Notes under the pieces: generated by a model
Databases searched by the model: none
Seen by the model: only the letters and a program-made list of their open reading frames with translations
What the model was told of the DNA's origin: nothing
Part shown: piece after piece, positions 26,210 to 36,000 of the stretch
Position numbering within the stretch: the first letter of the stretch is position 1
How the letters are laid out: every line of letters begins with the position of its first letter
Translations under genes and position numbers: made by a program
Assembly (NCBI GenBank): GCA_023383055.1
Contig: JAHDYP010000042.1
Span: 1 to 43,627 of the forward strand
DNA length: 43,627 nt
Origin: Verrucomicrobiota bacterium
Lineage (GTDB): Bacteria > Verrucomicrobiota > Verrucomicrobiia > Limisphaerales > JAHDYP01
Reading direction: 5' to 3'

Positions 26210-27754
26210 CTACCGGGCAGGCTCGGGCTCCGTCAGCCCGGTGGTTTCTGTCTCGGCCAGCAACCGCTCCCGCAGCAGCCGCTCGCACGCGAACAGGATG
26301 CCCACATACATGCCGAAGCGCGAAAGCGCCCAGTCCACGTTCCCTTCGAGCAGGAAGAAGAAGACCAGATCGACAAAATACAAGCTCGCCACCACCGAGG
26401 CCGTCCGGGCCAGAGTCGATTCGAATCCGACCGCCCGGGCCTGGCCGACGACGTTACCGGCAAGCCGGGCGCCAGCGAACAGAAAGATGCTCAAGCCCAA
26501 GGTGCCCAGCAGCCCGGTGTTGACCATGAGCCCGACGAACCCGTTCAGAAAATAGCCCTGCAAAACCGCATACGCCACCGAGTCGAGTACTTCCCGCGAG
26601 TTCGGGATCAGATCCGCGTAGCGCGTGAATCCCCGGCCAAGCAGCCAGTAATCCGGGATCATCTCCGCTCCCCGCCGGGTGGTTTCAATCCGGCTCGACC
26701 AAGTGGCGGCGGCGTCGGCGGCCACATTGGAATCGACCTCGATCCCCGGCAGGAAGGAAATAGCGCGCTGCACCGCCGCCGGCATGAACTCGGCCGTGCC
26801 GTAGAGGAGGGCAAGCCCAAGGATCGTGGTGGAGGCGATCAGGATCAGATTCCGCGGCGTGTAGGCTTTCTGAACCCAGAAGAGCACGATCATGACCACA
26901 CCCGTATGGATCAGGTTCGCCCGGTGGCCGCTGCCCAAGCCGGCCGCCAAAATGGCCAGGATGGTCGGGATCAGCCACCAGGCCCGGCGCCCGAGAACAT
27001 CTTTCAAGCTGAAATACATCAACAGCGCAAAGACGATCTTCGGGCACACATAAAAAAGCGATTGCAGCCGCCGAAAACCGAACTGGCGGGTCGAGAACTC
27101 GAAAAACGCCGCATCCGTCGGCAGCTGCAGCATGCTCAAAATCAGGTTGGCGGCGCCCGGCATGATTGCCAGCACGGCGTCGGAGATCAGGTAGGTTAAC
27201 GAAAACATGAAGTAGAGCGTCGCCAGCCGGAGGAAGTTCCTCTCGTCCACCGGCGTCACCACGAAGAGGAGCGGCAGGATTACGCTGACCAATTGCCGGA
27301 AATAGACCTTGCCGCCCCCCGCGGAGTCACCCAGAAAACCGAAGCCGACGCCACGAGAGATGATGATCGTCCCCAACGCAACCAGGTAGATCAGCACCCC
27401 CGCGAAGATCGCCTTGTTCGTCTGCACCATGTAAACCGTGTCCGCCGGGAATCGCCGCAGCATGATGACCAGGGGCACTCCGCTCCAGGCCAGGAGCAGC
27501 GCGGCATCGGTGACGGTCATGGGCCCTGGCGAAAAGGGGACGATCAGGGCCGAGTTGAACGTGGCCATTGAAATCGTCAGGGCCAGCGGGGCATGGTAAG
27601 GCAGGGCAATAGCCCAGACGGCGGCTCCGCCGATGAGCGCCGCGAGAAACCAATTCCTCGCCAGCATGACGCTCAACACGAAAACCACCACGAACATACC
27701 GCCGTACCAGAAAACGGCATCCAGTCGGAAGCGAATGTCGGAAGAAGAATTCAC
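26210..27754 (-). CDS. O-antigen polymerase-like polytopic membrane protein
   Basis: 514 aa from a GTG at 27754. At least ten hydrophobic segments are visible, with a long extracytoplasmic loop (FMPAAVQRAISFLPGIEVDS to GRGFTRYADLIPNS) before the last three. The SSRIETTRRGAEMIPDYWLLGRGFT segment resembles the Wzy-type loop before the final helices, but sequence motifs are weaker than in the downstream gene. It is the first gene of the minus assembly operon that leads to the flippase. The start is supported by the conserved 43-nt element ending 13 nt upstream. Polymerase versus ligase cannot be decided. Confidence 0.82.
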   Translation of the reverse strand: MNSSSDIRFRLDAVFWYGGMFVVVFVLSVMLARNWFLAALIGGAAVWAIALPYHAPLALTISMATFNSALIVPFSPGPMTVTDAALLLAWSGVPLVIMLRRFPADTVYMVQTNKAIFAGVLIYLVALGTIIISRGVGFGFLGDSAGGGKVYFRQLVSVILPLLFVVTPVDERNFLRLATLYFMFSLTYLISDAVLAIMPGAANLILSMLQLPTDAAFFEFSTRQFGFRRLQSLFYVCPKIVFALLMYFSLKDVLGRRAWWLIPTILAILAAGLGSGHRANLIHTGVVMIVLFWVQKAYTPRNLILIASTTILGLALLYGTAEFMPAAVQRAISFLPGIEVDSNVAADAAATWSSRIETTRRGAEMIPDYWLLGRGFTRYADLIPNSREVLDSVAYAVLQGYFLNGFVGLMVNTGLLGTLGLSIFLFAGARLAGNVVGQARAVGFESTLARTASVVASLYFVDLVFFFLLEGNVDWALSRFGMYVGILFACERLLRERLLAETETTGLTEPEPAR

Positions 27755-27767
27755 AACAACAACGCGC

Positions 27768-27810
27768 GGATGGTTGTGCCCGAATCACCCCGGCTCTGCA
27801 AACCAATTCT
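27768..27810 (-). promoter_or_regulatory. Conserved 43-nt upstream element, copy 2
   Basis: This is the second copy of the element at 9926-9968, with 36 of 43 positions identical and no gaps. It ends 13 nt before the GTG start at 27754, and the start context GTGAAT is the same. The strongest blocks are TTGTGCCCGAATCA and CTGCAAACCA (plus-strand reading). It lies in the 182-nt divergent region shared with the cytochrome operon, closer to the polymerase gene. Coordinated control of the two minus-strand polysaccharide operons is the simplest reading. Confidence 0.6.
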
Positions 27811-27936
27811 CATTGGCCGAAACCGATCGGCGCGCGCGCTTTGCGGTTGTGTTTCGGCAGTTGGCCCGCTTATGCTCCGCCCGAAGCACAAAAGCCCGGC
27901 TCGAGGTCGCCTTGCGACCGGCAGCCCCAATTCATT

Positions 27937-29820
27937 ATGAGCATTGTTCGCAGTCCATCCGCGATTCGTTCCGCCCTCTCCTTTCTCATGCTGTGGTCGT
28001 CGGTTCTCTGGCCGGCCCCGACCCACGCCCGGGAGGCGTACTTGTCGCCCGCCGCCCTCGTGGCCACACAAGACGGCCGCACGCTGTTCGTCGCCTGTGC
28101 GACCGCCGACCGGGTGTTGCGGTTTGACACCGCCACGCGCTCGGTCACGGCCATCATCTCGCTGCCCGACCCGCCGCTCGGCCTGGTCCTCTCCGCGGAC
28201 GAGACGCGGTTGTTGGTGACCTGCGGGGCGCCCGCGAGCCAGGTCTGCGTGGTGGACCTGGCCCAGCAACGGGTTACGGCCACCTATCGCGCCGGTCATA
28301 CCGCCATGGCGCCGGTCCTCAGCCCCGACGGCAAGTTGCTCTATGTCTGTAACCGGTTCGACGATGACGTCAGCATCATCGATCTCGAACTCCAACGCCC
28401 CCTGCGCCGGGTCAAGGTCCAGCGCGAACCGGTGGCCGCGGGCCTGACGCGCGATGGCCGGTTCCTGCTGGTGGCCAATCTGCTCCACGCCGGCCGCGCG
28501 GACGCCGATCACGTGGCCTCCAGCGTGAGCGTCATCGACACCGCGGCCGGCACCGTGGTGAAAGAACTCAGCCTCCCAAACGGCAGCGGCCTGCTCAAGG
28601 ACCTGCGGGTTTCGCCCGACGGGAAATACGCCGTGGTGAGCCACATCCTGGCCCGGTATCCCCTGCCCACCACCCAACTCGATCGCGGCTGGATGAGCAC
28701 CAACGCCAAAACCATCATCGACCTCGAACGCCTCGAAATCGTCAATACCGTCCTGCTCGACAGCGTCGACAGCGGCGCCGCCAATCCCCGCGGCGTGGCT
28801 TGGAGCGCCGATGGCGCCACGCTGGTGGTCACCCACGCGGGCACACATGAGATCAGCGTCATCAATTTCCCGGCTTTGCTCGACAAACTGGCCAAAATCC
28901 CCGCCACCCTCGAGGCGGGTCAAGGCGATCCTTACGCCGCTTCCCGGGTGCAGGCCGATGTGCCCAATGATCTTTCGTTCCTGGTTGGCCTGCGCCGAAG
29001 GCTGAAGCTGCCCGAGACCGACCGCGGACCGCGCGCGGTGCTGCTCGTGGGCAACCTTGCCTACGTCGCCAATTATTTCTCGGACACCCTGGCGGTGGTC
29101 GATGTCGCGGCGGAATACCCGAAATGGACCTCCATCCGCCTCGGCCCCGAGACGCCCATGAGCGAGATCCGCAAAGGCGAGTTCTATTTCCACGACGCCG
29201 GGATCTGCTTTCAAGGTTGGCAGAGTTGCGCGACCTGCCATCCGGGCGACGGCCGGGTGGACGCCCTGAATTGGGATCTGCTGAACGATGGGATCGGTAA
29301 TCCGAAGAATAACAAGAGCCTGCTCTTGTCCCATCGCACGCCCCCAGCCATGAGCATCGGTGTGCGGGAAACCGCGGAGATGGCCGTGCGCGCCGGCATC
29401 CGGCACATCCTGTTCACGGTGCAACCGGAAGAAGTGGCGGTGGCGATGGATGGCTATCTGCAGGCGCTGAAACCGGTGCCCAGCCCGCATCTGGTCAACG
29501 GCGGGCTCTCACCCGCCGCGCGCCGGGGCGAGCGCGTCTTCCGGAAGGCCAACTGTCATTCGTGCCATCCGGCCGGGCTGTTTACCGACCTGCAACCCTA
29601 CGCCGTCGGCACGCCCAGCGCCTGGGAAAAACCGACCGATCTCTTCGATACGCCGACGCTGATCGAACTGTGGCGCACGGGGCCGTACCTCCATGACGGC
29701 TCGGCCGCCACCCTCCGCGAGGTGCTCACCACCCGCAATCCCTCCGATCAACACGGTGAAACGTCAGGGCTGAGCCCGGGCGAAATCGATGACCTCGTCG
29801 CTTACCTCCTCTCGTTGTGA
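27937..29820 (+). CDS. Exported beta-propeller/di-haem cytochrome c peroxidase-like fusion (HZS beta-gamma-like)
   Basis: 627 aa from ATG at 27937, with a signal peptide ending near APTHARE. Residues about 35-400 form a YVTN-type beta-propeller: repeated blades such as LSPDGKLLYVCNRFDDDVSIIDL, and VSPDGKYAVVSH. The C-terminal half is a di-haem peroxidase/MauG-like domain with CxxCH at 431-435 (CATCH) and 540-544 (CHSCH), ending in the usual TPTLIELWRTGPYLHDGSAATLREVL. The order propeller then di-haem CCP-like domain is the same as a fusion of the hydrazine synthase beta and gamma subunits, and two alpha-like genes follow. The substrate is unknown; a periplasmic redox enzyme is very likely. 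Its TGA lies 182 nt before the preferred start of the next gene. Confidence 0.88.
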   Translation: MSIVRSPSAIRSALSFLMLWSSVLWPAPTHAREAYLSPAALVATQDGRTLFVACATADRVLRFDTATRSVTAIISLPDPPLGLVLSADETRLLVTCGAPASQVCVVDLAQQRVTATYRAGHTAMAPVLSPDGKLLYVCNRFDDDVSIIDLELQRPLRRVKVQREPVAAGLTRDGRFLLVANLLHAGRADADHVASSVSVIDTAAGTVVKELSLPNGSGLLKDLRVSPDGKYAVVSHILARYPLPTTQLDRGWMSTNAKTIIDLERLEIVNTVLLDSVDSGAANPRGVAWSADGATLVVTHAGTHEISVINFPALLDKLAKIPATLEAGQGDPYAASRVQADVPNDLSFLVGLRRRLKLPETDRGPRAVLLVGNLAYVANYFSDTLAVVDVAAEYPKWTSIRLGPETPMSEIRKGEFYFHDAGICFQGWQSCATCHPGDGRVDALNWDLLNDGIGNPKNNKSLLLSHRTPPAMSIGVRETAEMAVRAGIRHILFTVQPEEVAVAMDGYLQALKPVPSPHLVNGGLSPAARRGERVFRKANCHSCHPAGLFTDLQPYAVGTPSAWEKPTDLFDTPTLIELWRTGPYLHDGSAATLREVLTTRNPSDQHGETSGLSPGEIDDLVAYLLSL

Positions 29821-29840
29821 AGAGCGCGGGACCTAGCGTG

Positions 29841-29954
29841 GGCTGGGCAACCAGCCGTATCGCGAGTCGCCCAACCCGCAACGGGCTCGTGTCCACCGCC
29901 GGCGACCGCCCCGCCGACTGGGCAGTCGGCGAAACAGCAGACAAGGCTGTCTGC
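29841..29954. repeat. Cluster of three small perfect hairpins
   Basis: Three palindromes lie between the cytochrome stop and the next signal peptide. GGCTGG-GCAA-CCAGCC (29841-29856) has a GCAA loop. CGCCGACTG-GG-CAGTCGGCG (29912-29931) has 9-bp arms. GCAGACA-AGGC-TGTCTGC (29937-29954) has 7-bp arms. The last two are of a kind often found between genes in Verrucomicrobiota (from memory). They may process or attenuate the operon mRNA. A GTG at 29817 would read through them in frame. Confidence 0.75.
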
Positions 29955-30002
29955 GCTACGCCAGCGGTCCTCGAACGCGCCCGTTGCGCCACACGTTTCT
30001 GG

Positions 30003-32996
30003 ATGTTCGCGATGGTCGTCGGCTGCTTGTTCGATGCCCCAGGCCCGTACCGTGCAGACGCTCAGACCGCGGCGCTGCCACCCAATCTCGCGCTCACCGC
30101 CACCGCCACCGCCAATTCCGAACATAACCAACAGTATCTCGCCCGCTTCGCCATCGACGGCGTGATTCCCGCCGCCGGCAGTCAGGCGGACGCCGGCCAG
30201 GCCTGGTGCGTCCAGGGCAACACCCATCGCCAGGGCGCCGAACTCACCCTCGCATGGCCGGAATCGGTCACCGTCGCCGAGGTGGTCTATTGGGGGCGCA
30301 CCGCCTGGTTCGCCGAAGAATGCTGGAAGGACTACGAAATCTGGCCGGACGGCGCCGCGGTCGCCATGGTTTCCGGCCGGTTCGAAATGGGCCATGGCCC
30401 GCAACGCATCGCCTTGCCGCAAAGCATTGAAACCCGCCGGCTCACCCTCAAGTTCACCAGCTCGTTTGGCGGCCTGAACCCCGGCGCCGCCGAACTCCAG
30501 GTGTTCGGGGTCTCTCCGCCCGCCAACGCCCTCGCCAGTTTTCATCCGCTGCCACCCGGCCGGCCCGAACCGATCGAGCCGGACCTCGTCGAGTCCGGCG
30601 CTCTGACCGCCCAACTGGCCTCCGGCGGATTGGGCTTCGATCAACTCGTCGTCATCCGCCGACGCGAACTCAATCCGAGCCACGTCTACACCTATCATGT
30701 CGAAGGCTTTGGCCCCGGAGGCGGGCTCTACCGGCTGAATGCCGCCGCCCTGGCTCGCGCGCGTCAGACCGCCACAACTGAAACCACGCCCGACCCCGGA
30801 ACATTCCTCCACGAACTCGTGGGCTCGCCGGACGGTCAAATCCTCGATTGCGACGTATCGACCGACGGCCAGGAAATCCTCTTCAGTTGGCGGCGAACAC
30901 AAAAGGAAGGTTACCAGGTGTTCCTGATCAATGCCGACGGCCGTCAACTGCGCCAACTCACCGACGGCCCCCACCACAACTACAACGCCGCCTGGTTGCC
31001 CGACGGCGGGATCGTCTTTCTCTCGACCCGCGAATCGCGCTTCGCCTATTGCTGGGTGTCGCCGGTCGGCATCCTCCATCGCATGGAACGGGACGGCTCC
31101 GGCGTCACCCGGCTCTCAGCCAACATCGTGAATGATTTCACCCCCAGTGTTCTGCCGGACGGCCGGGTGCTGTACTCGCGCTGGGAGTACGTCGATAAAC
31201 CTGCCATCCCCATCCAAAGCCTCTGGACTATTCGCCCGGACGGCACCGGCCTCGCCGGCTATTACGGCAACCGCGTGCTCAGCCCCGCCACCTTCATGGA
31301 AGCCCGTGCCATCCCCGGCTCGACCGAAATCCTCTGCGTCCTCACCAGCCACAACGGCCCCTGCCGCGGCGCGATCGGCACCATCAACCTCGCCCACGGC
31401 AACAACGCCGCCGCCGCGATCCGCAATCTCACGCCAGAGGTCGACATCGGCCAGGTCGACCAGGGCGACGGCAATCACATCCGCGGCCCGTACGAAAGCC
31501 CCTACCCGCTCGACGACCGCCATTTCCTGGTCTCAAAACGCGGCACAATCCTCGTCCGCGACTACGCCGGCAACCAAGTCGCCCGCATCATCAACCGAAC
31601 CGGCGACCTCGGCTACTACAGCGCCCAACCGTTGCGCCCTCGCACCCCGCCGATCCGGCTGGCATCTCAGCTCGGCCCTGCAACCCACATACCAGCCGTG
31701 AAATCCCCTGACCTTCCTCCCTCGCCCCCATCGGGGGAGAGGGCCGGGGTGAGGGGGCTAGACCTTCCTTGCTCTCCTTCAGCCCCGGTGGAATGGGCCA
31801 CCGTCATCCTGCAGGACGTCTATCGTGGTCTGGCCCCGCACGTCCGACGCGGTGAGATCAAGGAGATCTGCGTGGTCGAAGAAATGCGGAAAGCCGTCCG
31901 CACCGACGTCAATAATCGCGCCTTCGGTTTTCAGTTTCCCGTCATCTCCTGCGGCGCCACTTACGCCGGCAAACTCGTCTGGGGCTATGCCCCCGTCGAC
32001 CCGGACGGCTCGGCCTGCTTCCAGATCCCCGCCGGTCGCCCGATCTACTTCATGGCAATCGACCACCAGGGCCGCGCCCTGCAGCGCATGCGGACCTTCA
32101 CCCACCTCATGCCCGGCGAGATCCAGGGTTGTGTCGGCTGCCACGAACCACGCCACGAAACTGTGGCCCGTCCACCCGCCCTGCGCCGCCAACCGCACCG
32201 ACTCCGCCCGCCGGAATGGGGCGAGGGTGTCGGATTCGATTACGCCGCTCACGTTCAGCCGATTCTCGATGCGCATTGCGTCCGCTGCCACAGCGGCCCC
32301 GCACCGCCCAACCAGGTCGATCTCACCGGTGACAAGACCGATTTCTTCAACGTCTCCTACGAGTGGCTGGCTCGCGGCCGGCAGAAATCCGGCGAGTCCG
32401 AATGGGACAGCCCCTACGTCAGCTGGATCCCCACCTTCAACGGGATGGAACAGAATATCCTCGAAATCACTCCACTGGCCTGGGGCTCCCCCAAAAGCCC
32501 GCTCACCGAAATCCTGTTGTCCGGCCACCCGGACGCTAAGGGTGCCGCCCGGCACCAGATTCCGACGGCCGAGATCCGAACCGTTCTCGCCTGGATCGAC
32601 CTGAATGTCCCCTACTATGGCACCAGCGAAACCGCCTACCCCAACCGTCCTGGCTGTCGTCAGGCCTATCCGGCCGACCTCGACCGCACGCTCGCCGAGG
32701 TGGCTCACCGCCGCTGCGCCGAATGCCACCACGACGCCCGCATCCCCCGCCGCATCTGGACCCGGATCACCAACCCGCACCTGAACGAGTTTCTGCTGGC
32801 ACCCCTGGCAAAGTCCGCCGGCGGCAGCGGCAGGTGCGGTCAACCGGTCTTTGCCACGACCGCTGATTCTGACTACCAGGCGATCCTCCAAACCTTCGCC
32901 CCCGTGCTGGCCGAACTCCGTGTCCGTCCCCGCATGGACATGCCGGGGGCCCAACCCGCCGCCGTCGACCGTAACTGCCTGGGCAATCTCGAATAG
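30003..32996 (+). CDS. Exported tri-haem HzsA-like (hydrazine synthase alpha-related) cytochrome
   Basis: 997 aa from the ATG at 30003. The frame is open to a GTG at 29817 that overlaps the upstream stop, but that extension would be encoded by hairpin repeats and would put the hydrophobic segment (MFAMVVGCLFDAP) 60 residues in. An N-terminal discoid-like domain (LALTATATANSEHNQQYLARFAIDG) is followed by WD40-like blades (AAWLPDGGIVFLSTRESRFAYCW, VLPDGRVLYSRWEY) and then haem domains. CxxCH motifs are at 710-714 (CVGCHEPRHE), 759-763 (CVRCH) and 905-909 (CAECH). Blade and haem layout match the HZS alpha family. Residues about 567-596 derive from an inserted palindrome. The gene ends 4 nt before the next start, so the two are surely cotranscribed. 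Confidence 0.85.
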   Translation: MFAMVVGCLFDAPGPYRADAQTAALPPNLALTATATANSEHNQQYLARFAIDGVIPAAGSQADAGQAWCVQGNTHRQGAELTLAWPESVTVAEVVYWGRTAWFAEECWKDYEIWPDGAAVAMVSGRFEMGHGPQRIALPQSIETRRLTLKFTSSFGGLNPGAAELQVFGVSPPANALASFHPLPPGRPEPIEPDLVESGALTAQLASGGLGFDQLVVIRRRELNPSHVYTYHVEGFGPGGGLYRLNAAALARARQTATTETTPDPGTFLHELVGSPDGQILDCDVSTDGQEILFSWRRTQKEGYQVFLINADGRQLRQLTDGPHHNYNAAWLPDGGIVFLSTRESRFAYCWVSPVGILHRMERDGSGVTRLSANIVNDFTPSVLPDGRVLYSRWEYVDKPAIPIQSLWTIRPDGTGLAGYYGNRVLSPATFMEARAIPGSTEILCVLTSHNGPCRGAIGTINLAHGNNAAAAIRNLTPEVDIGQVDQGDGNHIRGPYESPYPLDDRHFLVSKRGTILVRDYAGNQVARIINRTGDLGYYSAQPLRPRTPPIRLASQLGPATHIPAVKSPDLPPSPPSGERAGVRGLDLPCSPSAPVEWATVILQDVYRGLAPHVRRGEIKEICVVEEMRKAVRTDVNNRAFGFQFPVISCGATYAGKLVWGYAPVDPDGSACFQIPAGRPIYFMAIDHQGRALQRMRTFTHLMPGEIQGCVGCHEPRHETVARPPALRRQPHRLRPPEWGEGVGFDYAAHVQPILDAHCVRCHSGPAPPNQVDLTGDKTDFFNVSYEWLARGRQKSGESEWDSPYVSWIPTFNGMEQNILEITPLAWGSPKSPLTEILLSGHPDAKGAARHQIPTAEIRTVLAWIDLNVPYYGTSETAYPNRPGCRQAYPADLDRTLAEVAHRRCAECHHDARIPRRIWTRITNPHLNEFLLAPLAKSAGGSGRCGQPVFATTADSDYQAILQTFAPVLAELRVRPRMDMPGAQPAAVDRNCLGNLE
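31711..31764. repeat. REP-like palindrome inserted in frame in the HzsA-like gene
   Basis: The core CCCTCGCCCCC-ATC-GGGGGAGAGGG forms a strong stem, followed by CCGGGGTGAGGGGG, which can pair back to the first arm. Sequences of this type are widespread intergenic repeats in many bacteria (general knowledge). Here the element is read as LPPSPPSGERAGVRG inside the HzsA-like protein, between the propeller and haem regions. The frame is kept and no stop is introduced. Confidence 0.8.
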
Positions 32997-33000
32997 CGCT

Positions 33001-36000
33001 ATGCGTGTTCACGCCCTGTTCCTTGGCGTGCTGCTGGCCGGAGCACCCACACCCGGCACGGCCACCGCTCAAATCCGCACCTGCACCATTGACGCCTGGG
33101 CTTACGACCGCGGCAACGTCCGCGTCTTTGCGGACGAATACTCCGATGCCGGGCCAATGATCGCCTATGGCGGCGAATCGCCCGTCTACGTCGAATACGA
33201 CCTCCTCCTGCCTGCGGCCGGCGAATTCACGCTCAGCCTCCGTTACGCGGCGGCCACCCCGCGCCCGGTCGGATTGTCCATCGACGGCCGGAAGCTCGGC
33301 CCGGCCTGCCGTTTCGACACCGGCTCCTGGAACACCAGCGGCGCCGCCTGGGAGGAAACGCTCCACCTCAACCTCAGCGCCGGCCCACATACCCTCCGCC
33401 TCGAACGAGCCGCCGACTTCCCGCATGTGGTCAGTCTTCGCTTGGACTCCACCGCCGACGGCGAACCCAACGCACCGCTTCTCGAACGCCCGAAACCCTC
33501 CTACTCGCACCGACTCTCGAGCACGGCGGCTGACGCACTCGCGACCGCGCGCCCAGCCAATCCCGAAGCTTTGCGCCTCGCCATCACTGACCTGATCGAT
33601 ACCTTCGGCCATCGCTACCCGAATGGCTCCGCATGGCTGAAGCAACTCGACTCCCTCTCCGCTCAACTCTCACAACCGGATGCCGCCCAGGCCCAGCCGC
33701 AACTCCGCGAACTCGAACGCCAGGCGCTCCTCGCCAATCCCCTGCTCGATTTCGACCGCGTCATCCTGCTCAAACGCGAATTCCCCAATCGTCCGCACGC
33801 CCGCCGCGCCCTCGGCCAGGCTCTCGGCGTCGGTTCCCTCAACGCCCACACCAGCGACGACACCCCGCGCCAGGGCCACTGGAACGATACCTTGACCGTC
33901 CTTTCCAACCTCCGCGGCGCACCGCGATTCGATGACCTTTACAACCCCGGCGACGGACGCACCCTGATCGACCCCGTCCTGCACTTCGATGCCGACCGCC
34001 TGCTCTTCGCCATGCAGGGCGAAACGGAAAAGAACTGGCGCCTGTTCGAGCTCGAGTTGCCCGGCAGCGGCTTGCGCCAGGTCACCCCCAACGACGGCGA
34101 GGACGTCGCGCACTTCGACCCTTGTTATCTGCCCGATGGGCGGATCATCTTCGCCTCGACCGCGGTGTACCAGGGTTTGCCGTGCGAATTCGGCGCCCAG
34201 GCGATGACCTGCCTCTATCTCCTCGATCCACCCAGCCAGACCGTGCGCCAACTGACCTTCGAGCAGGACAGCGATTGGTGCCCCACCCTGCTCCCCAACG
34301 GCCGCGTGCTCTACCTCCGCTGGGAATACACCGACCAATCCCACGCCAACTCGCGCATTCTCTTTCACATGAACCCCGATGGCACGGATCAACGCGAGTT
34401 CCGCGGCAGCGGCTCCTGGTTCCCGCCTTCGTTCTTCTACGCCAAACCGGTGCCTGGCCACCCGCACCAGGTGATCGGTGTGGCCGGCGGCCATCACGGC
34501 ATCCCGCGCTCCGGCCGCCTCCTGCTGATCGATCCCACCCTCGGCCGGCGCGACGGCGAAGGCATCGTCCAGGAAATCCCCGGTCGCGGCAAACGGGTCG
34601 AACCAATCGTGCGCGACCGGTTGATCGATGGGGTCTGGCCGCAGTTCCTGATGCCGTGGCCGCTCAGTTCGAAGCATCACCTCGTCGCGGCCAAACTCCA
34701 TCCAACCGGCCTCTGGGGGCTCTACCTGGCGGATGTGTTCGACAATCTCACCCTGATCCATGAAATCGAGGGCGCCGCCCTCCTCTGGCCCATCGCCTGC
34801 CAACCCACGCCCACACCACCCATCGTCCCCGACCGCGTCAACCTCGCCAGTGCCGAAGCCACCGTCTTCATCACGGACCTTTACAGCGGCCCCGGTCTGG
34901 CCGGCGTCCCCCGCGGCACCGTCAAGGAACTCCGCCTGATCGAGTATTATTTCTCCCGACGCGGCCTCGGCGGACTCTACGGCACGCTCGGCATCGACGG
35001 ACCCTGGGACATCAAACGCATCCTCGGCACCGTCCCGGTCGAGCCGGACGGTTCCGCCCATTTCCGCATTCCCGCCAACACCGCCCTCTCGCTGCAACCG
35101 CTGGACGAGCATGGTCAGGCGCTGCAACTGATGCGCAGTTGGTTCGTCGGCATGCCCGGCGAAGCGATCTCCTGTGGCGGCTGCCACGAACCCCAGCACG
35201 AAGTCTCCCCCATCCGGATGACCCTGGCCGCGCGCCGTGAACCCACCCCCATCCAACCCTGGTTAGGTCCGCCCCGCGGGTTCAGCTTCGTCCGCGAAGT
35301 GCAACCGGTCCTCGACAAGTATTGCGTCGCGTGCCACGACGGCAAAGCACCCGACCGCCCGTATCTGCGCGGCGATCTCTGGCTGGCGGATTGGTCCAGC
35401 CAGCTTGCCGGCCGCTGGGACGGCGGCGGCAAGTTCACCGAGTCCTACTACCAGCTCCAGCGGTTCGTCCGCCGGCCCGGCATCGAAGGCGACCGCCGCA
35501 TGTTCACCCCGCTCGATTATCATTTCAGCACGACCGAACTCTCGCAGAAGCTCCGCCTCGGCCACCACGGCGTGCAGCTCGATCCGAACGCCTGGGAACG
35601 CCTCGCCGCCTGGTTCGACCTCAACGCCCCCTTCTACGGTACCTGGGGCGAAATCCCCCAGTTCGCCGGCGGCTACGGCCCCCATTCCAAAGAACACCTC
35701 GACCGCGTCCACGCCCGCGCCATGGAACTGCGCCGACGCTACGTTCCCATGGGCCCACACCCCGATTACGAGTTCATCCCCGAAACTCCGCCCTTCGATG
35801 CCACACCCGTGCTGCCGCCCGACGCGCCCGAGGCCGCATGCCAGGTCGCACCCGACCCGGCCGACCGCAACCTCGCAGGCACCCTCAGCCCCGACGATTG
35901 GCCGTTCGATGCGTCGTCCGCTCAAGCCAGACAAAAGGTCGCCGCACCGCCGGGCAAGGTGACCCGCACGCTGGACCTCGGCGACAGCGTGACCCTCGAG

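Noticed and set aside
33670..35256. Long minus-strand open frame opposite the cytochrome-FGE gene
   Set aside because: It lies within a clearly real plus-strand gene, has low-complexity Gly/Ala/Glu composition and no family features. High GC makes such antisense frames common; the same applies to frames opposite 3547-4941 and 6045-7448.
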